This document shows positions 1 through 7,765 of a stretch of DNA of 64,000 nt, piece by piece. The notes beneath the pieces are model-generated. The model was not told where the DNA came from. It did not search any database and saw nothing but the letters and a program-made list of their open reading frames with translations. The translations under genes were made by a program, and so were the position numbers. The stretch lies in assembly GCA_036504075.1 (NCBI GenBank), contig DASXVX010000097.1, positions 52,804-116,803 of the forward strand, written 5' to 3'. Source of the DNA: DASXVX01 sp036504075. Lineage in GTDB: Bacteria > Bacillota > Sulfobacillia > Symbiobacteriales > Symbiobacteriaceae. The stretch's first letter is position 1; every line of letters starts with the position of its first letter.

Positions 1-2516
1 AACTGTTCCGCGATCGGCAGGAAAACCCCGGGGTAAATCAGCGAACCGTCGTCGCCCGGCAGCCGGAGCAACAGCTCGTACTGCTCCACCCGGTTCTCCT
101 TGAGCGAGAGCAGGGGCTGAAAGTGGAGCAGGAACCGGTCGTGCTCAAGGGCCTCCCGGATCCGGGTCTCCCAGTTGAGCTTGTGCTCCACCTGGGCGAG
201 GCGGCCCCCGTCGGGCGTGTAGACGCAGACGCCGTTGCGCCCGGACTCCTTGGCCTGGTACATCGCCAGGTCTGCCCGGGACAGCAGCTCCTCAGCCGTG
301 GTACCGTGATCCGGGAACAGGGCAACGCCGATGGAGGCGGTAATGCCCACGGGGTAGCCATTAACGATTTGGACGTGGTCCCGGATCGCCCGGAGCAAGT
401 CGCCAGCCACTTTTTCGGCGCTGGGGGCATCCGTTTGCGGCAGCAGAATGGCAAACTCGTCGCCGCCGAGCCGGGCGACGGTATCGGTCTGGCGGAGGCG
501 CCGCCGCAGCAAGGAACTCAGGCTCTCGAGCAACTGGTCGCCGGTCCGGTGGCCCAGGCTGTCGTTTATATACTTGAACTGATCCAGGTCGAGGAAGAGC
601 AGGGCGCCGGCGGTCTCATACCGGCGGGACAAGGCCAGTTGCTGCTCCAGCTCTTCCCGAAAGCGACGCCGGTTGTACAGGTCCGTGAGGGGGTCATAAT
701 CGGCGAGGTGGAGCAACTGCTCCTCGTCCCGCCGCCGCTCCGTAATGTCTTGCACATGGGTGATGAACTGCACGGGTTTGCCGTCCGGACCCCGGACCGC
801 CGAAACGTTCACCTGGGTCCAGACGATCTGCCCGGACTGGTGATAGTAGCGCTTGTCCGTTTGGAACGAGTCCAGCTTGCCATCCCACATTTGGTCCAGG
901 AAGGCCCCTTCCGTAGCCAGATCATCCGGATGGGTGGTCTTCGCCCTGCCGGCGCCGACCAATTCGCTTTCGGTGTAGCCGAGCATGCTGCAAAATGCCC
1001 GATTGACCCGCCAGATCCGGTCATCCGGACCCCCTAGCGTCATGCCGATAGGGGCATCGTCAAAAGCCATGCGAAAGCGGCCTTCGCTGGCCTCCAGCTC
1101 GTCTCGCTGGGCCATGAGAATATCGCTTTGCTGGATGAGCGCCTCGTGCTGAGAGGTAAGCTCCTCCTGTTGAGCCGTTAACTCTTCGCTCTGGGAAAGC
1201 AGGATGGCGTTGGCCAGCTGGAGTTCCACGTGCCGGGAGGCCACTTCCCGATGGGCGGCGGCCAGTTCGTGCACCTGCAGGCGTTGAGCGCCGGCCGCCC
1301 TCACACCGGCTATGCCGGTCCCGGTGAGCACCAGCACCATCACGCCGGTGTTTCCCAGCACCAGCGTGAGCTCTCGGCCACTAAGCCAGGTGTCAAGGCC
1401 GCTCAGGCAGGCGATGGCGACGACCAGCGCCAGCAAGTAACGCCCCGATTGTTCGCCGTTGGTGCGAGCCGCCGCCAGGGGAATGAGCGTCAACAGCGGC
1501 AGAATGGCCAGGTGGATGGAGCCCGAGTCCGACATGATGATACTGGAGGCCACCGTGAGGAAAAGCAGGTGTATCGTCAGCCGCCGTGGTGGGGTGCCGG
1601 CGTTTGGGAAGGACCAGTGGACGATCACATTGTAGACCGTGATCACCAGCACAAACAGGTTTGACCGCAACGGCGAATGGACGGCGGCGTCGCCGCCCAG
1701 GGCGGTCAGCGCCACGACCACCAGGGTCATCACCCAAAGCCAGGTCTCCAGCACCCGCTCCATTTCAGCGGGCCAGGGGTCTGCTTCGCCCGCCTGCGGG
1801 GCATGCTCTCCCGAAGGGTGGAGCGCACCGAAAATAGAACGGCCCTGGGTCAAGACGGCGAAAATCCAGACCGACCAGCCGGCCACGCCGTTCCAAGCCG
1901 CGGTGCGAATGAAGGTAACCGTCAGAACCACAGGCAGCAGTACGGCCACACCCCGTCGCGCCCATTCCGCCCAGCCGTGGGTGCGAAAACCAAAGTACGG
2001 AACCATGAGCGCAAGCGCACCGATTATGCCGAAAATGCCGACTAAGGGGAGAATCTCTTTAATCGGGGCAAAGGCCAGCGAATTGAACCGCTCCGGCAGA
2101 ACCAGCATGACCGCACCGGTAGCCGCCTGAATCATGGCCAGGGCCGGTGCCAAAAGTTCCTCCCGGGCGTTCACCCAGGGCAGCACCAGGAGCGCGGCGG
2201 CGGTGACGGCATAGTTGATCATGCCGCTCAAGCCGCCGAAGGACCAGAGATGTCGGGCAAAAATGAGGAGCGGCGTCGCCGGCAGCAGGGGAATGGCCCG
2301 CTGGACCCAGGGCGGCAGCGGGTAGCGGACCATCAGCAGCAGCGCGATGCCACCGGCCACGAAGCCGGCAGAAAGGTAGGGAAACCAGGGAATCAGTGCG
2401 CCGTACAGCGCAGCAGGGAACTCCTCCGGGAAGAAGTAAATACTGAGTCCGGTGAAGATCTCCATGGCGGCTGCAGTAACTAACAGTCGGGCGGAGCGAA
2501 AAGTGGTATGGCGCAT
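1..2516 (-). CDS. Membrane-anchored PAS-GGDEF-EAL cyclic-di-GMP protein (C-terminus beyond the window)
   Basis: Probable c-di-GMP turnover enzyme. The reading frame stays open from an ATG at 2516 (preceded by a GGGGG ribosome site) to the left edge, so the C-terminus is missing. Order of parts: roughly 330 mostly hydrophobic residues with several membrane helices, a heptad-rich signalling helix (about residues 415-475), a PAS domain starting near GRFRMAFDDAPIG (about 475-595), a GGDEF domain with intact LGGDEFAILL (about 683), then an EAL domain beginning with FLLHFQPLLSL near residue 790 and reaching GVFLPIAEQ at the edge. The intact GGDEF motif suggests cyclase competence; the key EAL residues lie off the window. 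The N-terminal sensor resembles MASE-type membrane modules but I cannot assign it to a named family. Confidence 0.9.
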   Translation of the reverse strand, partial: MRHTTFRSARLLVTAAAMEIFTGLSIYFFPEEFPAALYGALIPWFPYLSAGFVAGGIALLLMVRYPLPPWVQRAIPLLPATPLLIFARHLWSFGGLSGMINYAVTAAALLVLPWVNAREELLAPALAMIQAATGAVMLVLPERFNSLAFAPIKEILPLVGIFGIIGALALMVPYFGFRTHGWAEWARRGVAVLLPVVLTVTFIRTAAWNGVAGWSVWIFAVLTQGRSIFGALHPSGEHAPQAGEADPWPAEMERVLETWLWVMTLVVVALTALGGDAAVHSPLRSNLFVLVITVYNVIVHWSFPNAGTPPRRLTIHLLFLTVASSIIMSDSGSIHLAILPLLTLIPLAAARTNGEQSGRYLLALVVAIACLSGLDTWLSGRELTLVLGNTGVMVLVLTGTGIAGVRAAGAQRLQVHELAAAHREVASRHVELQLANAILLSQSEELTAQQEELTSQHEALIQQSDILMAQRDELEASEGRFRMAFDDAPIGMTLGGPDDRIWRVNRAFCSMLGYTESELVGAGRAKTTHPDDLATEGAFLDQMWDGKLDSFQTDKRYYHQSGQIVWTQVNVSAVRGPDGKPVQFITHVQDITERRRDEEQLLHLADYDPLTDLYNRRRFREELEQQLALSRRYETAGALLFLDLDQFKYINDSLGHRTGDQLLESLSSLLRRRLRQTDTVARLGGDEFAILLPQTDAPSAEKVAGDLLRAIRDHVQIVNGYPVGITASIGVALFPDHGTTAEELLSRADLAMYQAKESGRNGVCVYTPDGGRLAQVEHKLNWETRIREALEHDRFLLHFQPLLSLKENRVEQYELLLRLPGDDGSLIYPGVFLPIAEQ

Positions 2517-2652
2517 GGTGCAACCCCCGTATGGAGTACTGACTCTATTCTTGCATAGGAAGTGAATAGTTCCAATACAAAAACGAAAAGGCACAGATAG
2601 TTATTGGACGCTTTGAGGAACGGAGTGTGGCTCTGACGGAAGGGTGGGGGAA

Positions 2653-2853
2653 ATGGCCGGTTCGATGGCGGGGCGGGGATTTGAGCCAAGTGCGTTGCGG
2701 CGCTACGAATTGCTGTCAGAAAATACGCGGGACATCGTGCTGTTCATCCATCCGGACGGGCACATTTTGGAGGCGAACCGGGCGGCAGTGCTGGCGTTCG
2801 CACAAGGGTTCCACTGGGGCGGTCCTGCCCCGGTGGTGGCGAAAGTGCGGTAG
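2653..2853 (+). pseudogene. Truncated PAS-domain fragment
   Basis: A 66-residue reading frame (ATG at 2653 after GGTGGGGGAA) encodes the opening of a PAS sensor domain: RYELLSENTRDIVLFIHPDG followed by HILEANRAAV. This is the typical start of sensor-kinase or diguanylate-cyclase PAS domains. The similarity stops at about residue 45 and the frame ends at 2853 with unrelated sequence, so the rest of the domain and any output module are missing. I read it as the remnant of a signalling gene related to its divergent neighbour. A functional mini-PAS protein is possible but less likely. Confidence 0.55.
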
Positions 2854-2892
2854 CGGTCCGAGCGTCCCGGGCCGGGTGCCGGACGGTAAACG

Positions 2893-2927
2893 AAACGCCG
2901 CTGACCTGAGACAGGCCGGCGGCGTTT
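2893..2927 (-). terminator. Rho-independent terminator after the glutamate-synthase-like gene
   Basis: The 9-bp arms AAACGCCGC (2893-2901) and GCGGCGTTT (2919-2927) pair perfectly, with a nested CCTG/CAGG hairpin in the loop. Read on the minus strand the stem is followed by a T-rich run. It lies 8 nt past the stop codon at 2936. Confidence 0.75.
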
Positions 2928-2935
2928 GCGCGTCT

Positions 2936-4342
2936 TCAGTGGAACAACTGGTCCGCCGGAATCTCCCGGGCCGCCGGCTCCACGGCCCACGGGGCCGGAA
3001 CGCCCGTCTTCTGCTGTTCGGGCGGCAAGCCGGCATAGTCTACGCCCAGCACCCGGGCCAAGCCGGCGTCCACGCAAACCAGGTCGGACCGGTCGAACTG
3101 GGCCAAGTCGGTTTTGCCCAGGGCGTAGGCCACCAGTTTCATCTCGTCGGTGCAGGACTTGAGGAACTTGGCCAGGTGCTCGGCGGCCTTCTCCACGTGC
3201 AGGTCTTCCTTGAACTTGCCCAGGTAAAGCACCATCTGCGTAGCCGGCTCCCAGGGGCCGGCTTTGGTCATTTGCGCCTGCATCATGCCCACCAGGGCGA
3301 TGGAGCCAATGTAGACGGCATCTGCCCCCAGAGCCATGGCTTTGAGGAAGTGGCCGGGGGTGGTGAGGCCGCCCGCCGCGATGATCGAGACGTCGCGCTT
3401 TTGCCCCCGCCGCTCAAGAAACTGGGCGGCCCGTGACAGGGCGTGGAGCGTCGGCAGGCCGACGTCGTCCTGCAGGGTGGGCGGGCCGCCGTGGGTGCCG
3501 GCCTCGGCGCCGTCGATCACCACGAAGTCGACCGGGGCCTCCAGGGCGACGGCCAGTTCCCGCTCCAGCCAGTGGCTGGCGGCAAACTTGAGGCCCACCG
3601 GCACGCCATACCCGTCCTTGAGCTTGCGGACCAGGGCGATGAAGTCGGCCGGGGTGTCCACGCCCGGCAGCCGGGTGTGAATCTGGGAGTCCTGGCCGGG
3701 TTGGAGGCCGTGCAGCTTGCGCGAGTACTCCCCGATTTGCACGGAGGCGGTGCCCATGGGGGCGGCCGCCTGGGCGCCCTGGCCCAGCTGGATTTCGATG
3801 GCATCCAGCTGGCTGAGCGAGGCGGGGTCGTTCATCCAACCGCCCCGGTTGTACTGCCCGATGAAATACCTGGCCGCCGCCCGCTCCTCGGGCACCAGCG
3901 GTGCCTCGCCGGAGTTGGTGGCGGTGCCGGCCATGGTGGCGCCTTTGGCCAGGGCGACCTTCGCCTTCAGGCTGAGTGCCGACCCGAAAGACATGCCGGT
4001 GATCAGAATCGGAATCTCCAGTTCGAGCGGGCGCTTCGCCCGGGGGCCGATGACGGTGGTGGCGTTAATCTCCACGCCGTCCTGGGTCGGCAACTTGTGC
4101 AGGGTCACCGGGTTCAGCAGCAGCTTCGACCATTCGGAGAGCACGACCGGGCTGCCCAGCGGCCGGTTGATGGGCTTGCCGGTCTCGGCCCGCATGCCGG
4201 CCTCGACGACTTGCCGCAGCCCCAGTTTTTGAAAGACGCTGACCATGGCGGTGATATTTTCGGTGTACGGGTCCTGCATCATCCGGGACAGCAGGCTGTC
4301 GACCATCCCGTTCGTCAGCCTGCGCATCAGACCGGCAAACAT
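2936..4342 (-). CDS. FMN-dependent glutamate-synthase-like oxidoreductase
   Basis: A 468-residue protein matching the FMN-binding catalytic domain of the glutamate synthase large subunit (GltB_S type, as in Bacillus YerD), without the glutamine amidotransferase domain. Visible family features are MSFGSALSLKAKVALAKGA, the GTATNSGEAPL loop, GLKFAASHWLE, DFVVIDGAEAGTHGGPPTL and the phosphate-binding AAGGLTTPGHFLKAMALGA followed by DAVYIGS. The start ATG follows a GGGGGA ribosome site. It is the last gene of a leftward group with two spore-coat-like genes, 22 nt after the nearer one, and ends at a terminator. The substrate is unknown; such stand-alone proteins need not make glutamate. Confidence 0.85.
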   Translation of the reverse strand: MFAGLMRRLTNGMVDSLLSRMMQDPYTENITAMVSVFQKLGLRQVVEAGMRAETGKPINRPLGSPVVLSEWSKLLLNPVTLHKLPTQDGVEINATTVIGPRAKRPLELEIPILITGMSFGSALSLKAKVALAKGATMAGTATNSGEAPLVPEERAAARYFIGQYNRGGWMNDPASLSQLDAIEIQLGQGAQAAAPMGTASVQIGEYSRKLHGLQPGQDSQIHTRLPGVDTPADFIALVRKLKDGYGVPVGLKFAASHWLERELAVALEAPVDFVVIDGAEAGTHGGPPTLQDDVGLPTLHALSRAAQFLERRGQKRDVSIIAAGGLTTPGHFLKAMALGADAVYIGSIALVGMMQAQMTKAGPWEPATQMVLYLGKFKEDLHVEKAAEHLAKFLKSCTDEMKLVAYALGKTDLAQFDRSDLVCVDAGLARVLGVDYAGLPPEQQKTGVPAPWAVEPAAREIPADQLFH

Positions 4343-4364
4343 GTCAGATCCCCCTTCCCGGCCT

Positions 4365-4664
4365 TCAGGTGCTTAACTCGGGCCGGCGGACCTGCTTCTG
4401 CTCCCACTTGATCAGTTCGCCTTCAATCGCCTGCTGCCCGGCCACCGGCGTCTGGTACCAGTTCCGCTCGTGCATGGCGTGAAAGACGCGATGGTGGAGC
4501 GTTTCCACTTGCTCGTGCAGGTTGTGCAGCGCCTTCCGCAGGTCCTGGTTCGCGCATTCCTGTTCGGCCATGAAGTAGGCCGTTCCGAGGTGCTTTTCCA
4601 TGAGCAGCATGTCCTGCGTCCGTTCCTGGTCGGTGAGCGTCATATCGGCCTTCTGGATTTCCAC
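4365..4664 (-). CDS. CotF-like spore coat protein
   Basis: A 99-residue helical protein, GTG start after GAGGAGG. The segment DMLLMEKHLGTAYFMAEQEC with downstream LRKALHNLHEQVETLHHRVF is typical of the coat F (CotF) family, whose members have a ferritin-like helical bundle and are found in spore coats. It ends with an aromatic stretch, HERNWYQTP. It lies 13 nt after another small helical protein of the same kind, so the two probably form an operon. The sequence does not show whether it is structural or enzymatic. The family assignment rests on the pattern alone. Confidence 0.75.
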   Translation of the reverse strand: MEIQKADMTLTDQERTQDMLLMEKHLGTAYFMAEQECANQDLRKALHNLHEQVETLHHRVFHAMHERNWYQTPVAGQQAIEGELIKWEQKQVRRPELST

Positions 4665-4677
4665 GGCGGTCGCCTCC

Positions 4678-4944
4678 TCAGTGTTGCTCCGAGACCCGTT
4701 CCGCCGGGGCAGCCGGCTGCTCCCGGGCCTGCTGTTCGCGGGCGGGCTTGCCCTGGTGGTTCCGGACCTGGTTCAGAAGGGCGTCCAGGTTGCGCTCGTG
4801 CACCTGGGCGGCTTCCCTAAAGATGTTCCGTAGCTGCTCGTCGCCGGCGTCGTTGGCGTAGAGCTTGCACTTTTTAACTGCCAGGGCTTCCGTGGACAGA
4901 AGCTCCCGAACCTGCAGAAACTCCATCTGGGTGAGTTGATCCAA
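4678..4944 (-). CDS. CotF-like / ferritin-like small helical protein
   Basis: An 88-residue protein starting at a TTG 8 nt after GAGGAGG. It carries a conserved-looking pattern, EFLQVRELLSTEALAVKKCK, then LRNIFREAAQVHERNLDALL, which resembles the second half of CotF-type helical bundles or a split ferritin-like domain. The C-terminal 20 residues are Gln/Ala/Pro-rich and probably disordered. It heads the leftward group with the CotF-like gene and the FMN oxidoreductase. A sporulation role is inferred from the neighbour and the family look, not from any motif of known function. Confidence 0.65.
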   Translation of the reverse strand: MDQLTQMEFLQVRELLSTEALAVKKCKLYANDAGDEQLRNIFREAAQVHERNLDALLNQVRNHQGKPAREQQAREQPAAPAERVSEQH

Positions 4945-5030
4945 CCGGGCAACCTCCTCTGGGCGGGTTAGCGTTAGTATTCCCGGCGCTCGGGCTGGTC
5001 ACTACTAATAGCCGGAGGGATCAGCGACAC

Positions 5031-6635
5031 GTGACTACAGTAGCAGATTACATGGTGAATCAACTGGCGGCCTGGGGCGCCGAGCGGGTCTACGGCGTGG
5101 TGGGCGACACGCTCTTTCCGCTGATGGATGCCATCGACCGCCACCCGGGCGTCCGATTTATTCCGGTGCGACATGAGGCGGCGGCGGGGTTCATGGCGTC
5201 GGCGGAGGCCAAGCTGACCGGCCGGCCCACCTGTTGCCTGGCCACGAGCGGGCCGGGCATCGCCAACCTGCTGAACGGCCTGGGCGACGCGTACGCCGAC
5301 CGGGTGGGGGTCATCGCCATCACCGGACAGGTCGAACGGGCGAAAATCGGCACCGAAAGCAAGCAGTACGTGGACCAGCAGTCGTTCGTGCGGCCGCTGG
5401 CGGGCTACACGGCGCTCCTGGCGGACCCGGAAGCGGTGGGGCACATACTGCCTACCGCCCTCCGGATGGCGGTAGGCGAGCGGCTGGTCGCACATCTGTC
5501 GGTGCCGAAGGACCTCTTCGCCATGGACTGCGGGGCCGTGGTCGTGCCGTACGAGCCGTATCTCGATACGCCGCCGGTGCCGGCCCCGGCGGTGGTCCGC
5601 GGCGCCCTTGACCTCATGGCGAGCGCCCGGCGCCCGCTGATTCTAATGGGTCAGGGCGCCCGGTGTGCGGCGGACGAAGTGGTGGCGCTGGCGGAGCGGT
5701 GGGGGGCGGGCATCATTCAGTCGCTGCCGGCCAAAGGGGCAGTCCCCTGGTCGCACCCGCTGCTGCTGGGCGGCCTGGGCGACGGCGGGACCGATGCGAC
5801 CCATACGGCCTTGCCGGAGGCGGACCTGCTGCTGGCGGCGGGCGTCAACTGGTGGCCGGAGAAATACGTGCCGGCGGCCTTGCCGGTCATCAAGCTGGAC
5901 CGGTCGCCAGCCAACATCGGCGGGAAAATGGCGGTCGTCTACGGCATCGCCGGGGACACCCGGACCGTGTTGCCGCTCCTGGCGGCCGGGGTGGACCTGC
6001 AGGCCCGGCCGGAGTGGCGCGGGCGGCTGACGGCGCTCCGCGATGCCTGGGAGACCCGGTTGGAGATGGAGACGGCCGACAGCGGCACGTTGCCCAGCCC
6101 GCAGTTCATCGTGCGGACGCTGGAGCGGGTGCTGCCGCCGGACGCCATCGTGGCGCTGGACACGGGCGACCACACGGTCTGGTTCAACCGGATTTTCGCC
6201 GGGGAGCGGCAGGAGGTGCTGGTCTCAGGCACGTGGCGGTCGCTGGGTTTCGGACTCCCGGCGGCCATGGCCGCCAAGCTGGCCCGGCCGGGGCGGACGG
6301 TAGTGGCCCTGGTGGGCGACACCGGCCTCATGTCGCTGATGGGCGAACTGGTGACGGCGGCGGAGTTGGGGCTGCACGTGGTCGTAGTCGTGGTCAACAA
6401 CGGCATGATGGCCATGGAGCGAAACCGGGCGGTGGCCAACGGCTACAGCACGCTGGGCACCACGCCGCGCAACCCGGATTTCGCCCGGCTGGCGGCGGCC
6501 TGCGGGTTGTCGTCCTTCATGGCCCGGACCGGGCGGGAGTTGCAGCTGGCACTCCCGGCGGCCCTGGCGGCCGACGGGCCGGTGCTGATCGATGTCCTGG
6601 CGACGGCGCCGGTGGCGCCGACGGTCGGCGAATAG
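5031..6635 (+). CDS. Thiamine-diphosphate-dependent enzyme (pyruvate oxidase / acetolactate synthase family)
   Basis: A 534-residue ThDP enzyme, GTG start after GGAGGG. The N-terminal pyrimidine-binding domain includes WGAERVYGVVGDTLFPLMDA and the catalytic glutamate in VRHEAAAGFMA. The C-terminal diphosphate-binding motif begins ALVGDTGLMSLMGEL and ends VVVVNNGMMAMERN, with Thr in place of the usual Gly of GDG. The overall order (N-terminal ThDP, central, C-terminal ThDP domain) and the GDTLFPLMDAI segment are closer to pyruvate oxidases (PoxB-like) than to IlvB, but substrate and FAD binding cannot be decided. It stands alone between divergent coat genes and a strong terminator. Confidence 0.85.
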   Translation: MTTVADYMVNQLAAWGAERVYGVVGDTLFPLMDAIDRHPGVRFIPVRHEAAAGFMASAEAKLTGRPTCCLATSGPGIANLLNGLGDAYADRVGVIAITGQVERAKIGTESKQYVDQQSFVRPLAGYTALLADPEAVGHILPTALRMAVGERLVAHLSVPKDLFAMDCGAVVVPYEPYLDTPPVPAPAVVRGALDLMASARRPLILMGQGARCAADEVVALAERWGAGIIQSLPAKGAVPWSHPLLLGGLGDGGTDATHTALPEADLLLAAGVNWWPEKYVPAALPVIKLDRSPANIGGKMAVVYGIAGDTRTVLPLLAAGVDLQARPEWRGRLTALRDAWETRLEMETADSGTLPSPQFIVRTLERVLPPDAIVALDTGDHTVWFNRIFAGERQEVLVSGTWRSLGFGLPAAMAAKLARPGRTVVALVGDTGLMSLMGELVTAAELGLHVVVVVVNNGMMAMERNRAVANGYSTLGTTPRNPDFARLAAACGLSSFMARTGRELQLALPAALAADGPVLIDVLATAPVAPTVGE

Positions 6636-6639
6636 TAGA

Positions 6640-6673
6640 GGGGGGCACTTCGCCAGGAAGTGCCCCCCGTTTT
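6640..6673. terminator. Bidirectional terminator between the ThDP enzyme and azlD
   Basis: The arms GGGGGGCACTTC (6640-6651) and GAAGTGCCCCCC (6657-6668) pair perfectly over 12 bp with a 5-nt loop, followed by GTTTT on the plus strand. It serves the ThDP gene (stop 6635) and can also serve azlD, which converges on it. Confidence 0.9.
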
Positions 6674-6674
6674 G

Positions 6675-6983
6675 CTAGAGAAAGTGAGCGATGACCAGCC
6701 CCGCCAGGCCGGTCAGGAGCGGTGGGAACAGGCGGCGGGTTCGGATTGCGACCACCAGGCAGAGGGCGTAGGCCCCCAGTTCGGGCCGCAGGACCGAACC
6801 GCCGCCCTGCGGGACCAGAATGGCCGGAGCGACCATGGCCGCCAATACGGCGGGCGGAACGTAGTCCAGCCAGCGCCGGACCCAGGCCGGCAGCCGCTCC
6901 GGGTCGGTCAGCGTGAACAGCGGGACGGTGCGGCAGAGGTAAACGGTCAGGGCCATGGCCCCCACGGTGAGCGCCTGCGTCAT
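6675..6983 (-). CDS. azlD: AzlD family branched-chain amino acid export subunit
   Basis: A 102-residue, three- to four-helix membrane protein with AzlD-type features: VYLCRTVPLFTLTD near the N-terminus and RRWLDYVPPAVLAAMVAPAI in the middle. AzlD is the small partner of AzlC; the pair exports branched-chain amino acids. The start ATG at 6983 overlaps the azlC stop by 4 nt (ATGA), giving translational coupling. A longer in-frame extension upstream is antisense-like and overlaps azlC, so I rejected it. The convergent terminator follows directly. Confidence 0.85.
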   Translation of the reverse strand: MTQALTVGAMALTVYLCRTVPLFTLTDPERLPAWVRRWLDYVPPAVLAAMVAPAILVPQGGGSVLRPELGAYALCLVVAIRTRRLFPPLLTGLAGLVIAHFL

Positions 6984-7654
6984 GCCTGGACCTCCTTTGC
7001 GGCTACGCCGGCCCGTTCCAGGACGGGTCCGAGGGCGCTGGCCAGCAGGCCGGCCGCCGGGACATTCCAGCCCTTCGGCAGGCAGGCGACAAACGCGAGC
7101 GAGAGCACGGCTCCGGCCACGGCCACCAGCGCCTTGGATCGGGTGCCGGCGGTCAGCACCGTGAGCACGGCGAAGGTCAGCGGGAAGAGCCCCATGAGCG
7201 GCTGCTGCCAGGTCAGCGGGACCAGCGGCCCCACGGCCACGCCAATCAGCGTGCCGATGAGCCACGGCCCATAGAGCATCACGGTGGCGCCCGTCAGGTA
7301 CGGAATGCCCCGAACCGCCCCTTCGGTGGTAAACAGCGCATACGCCTCGTCGGAAACGGAAAAGCCGAGGAGCGCCCGTTGCCACAGGGGGGTCCCGGAG
7401 AGCCGCATAGCCATGGAAGCGCTCATGAGCAGGAACCGGCTGCTGAGCAGCACAGTGGAGAGCACAATCGTCCAGAGCCCTTGCCCCCAGAGGCCCAGCG
7501 CTACGAATTGCGCCGAGCCGGAAAAGACCAGCAGCGACATGAGCGAGGCCGTCAGGCCGCTCATGCCTACCGGCCGGGCGCTGGCCCCGAAAATAATCCC
7601 CAGGGCCCCCACGTAAATGCTGAACGGCAGTGCGTCGAGCAGCCCGCGTTTCAT
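6980..7654 (-). CDS. azlC: AzlC family branched-chain amino acid permease
   Basis: A 224-residue membrane protein of the AzlC family. Characteristic segments are ALPFSIYVGALGIIFGA, LLVFSGSAQFVALGLWG and LSSRFLLMSASMAMRL, followed by GFSVSDEAYAL, which places the conserved 'sexD/SDE' region of the family. The start ATG lies after a GGGGGG ribosome site. It is transcribed divergently from a MocR-type regulator across a 111-bp spacer containing three AGTGGT half-sites, which suggests the regulator controls it. Confidence 0.9.
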   Translation of the reverse strand: MKRGLLDALPFSIYVGALGIIFGASARPVGMSGLTASLMSLLVFSGSAQFVALGLWGQGLWTIVLSTVLLSSRFLLMSASMAMRLSGTPLWQRALLGFSVSDEAYALFTTEGAVRGIPYLTGATVMLYGPWLIGTLIGVAVGPLVPLTWQQPLMGLFPLTFAVLTVLTAGTRSKALVAVAGAVLSLAFVACLPKGWNVPAAGLLASALGPVLERAGVAAKEVQA

Positions 7655-7700
7655 GGTGCCGCCCCCCTTTCTGCTTGACTGCCTTGAATCTAAAGGAATA

Positions 7701-7748
7701 AGTGGTCCTCGTCCAGAACCACTCGGCGGCGACTAATTGAGACCACTT
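7701..7748. promoter_or_regulatory. Putative operator region: three AGTGGT half-sites between azlC and the MocR-type gene
   Basis: The half-site AGTGGT occurs at 7701-7706, with inverted copies ACCACT at 7718-7723 and 7743-7748. The outer pair extends to AAGTGGTC/GACCACTT. Clustered half-sites beside a MocR gene are typical of autoregulation, and here they could control both divergent genes. This is inference from position and repetition. Confidence 0.5.
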
Positions 7749-7765
7749 TTGCGAGGGGTGGCAGC

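Noticed and set aside
123..1037. 304-residue rightward open frame
   Set aside because: It is antisense to the GGDEF-EAL frame, which shows clear motifs. High GC creates such long shadow frames throughout the window.
6675..7385. Longer 236-residue form of azlD
   Set aside because: The extra N-terminal part overlaps azlC in another frame and has antisense-type composition. ATG 6983 is coupled to azlC.
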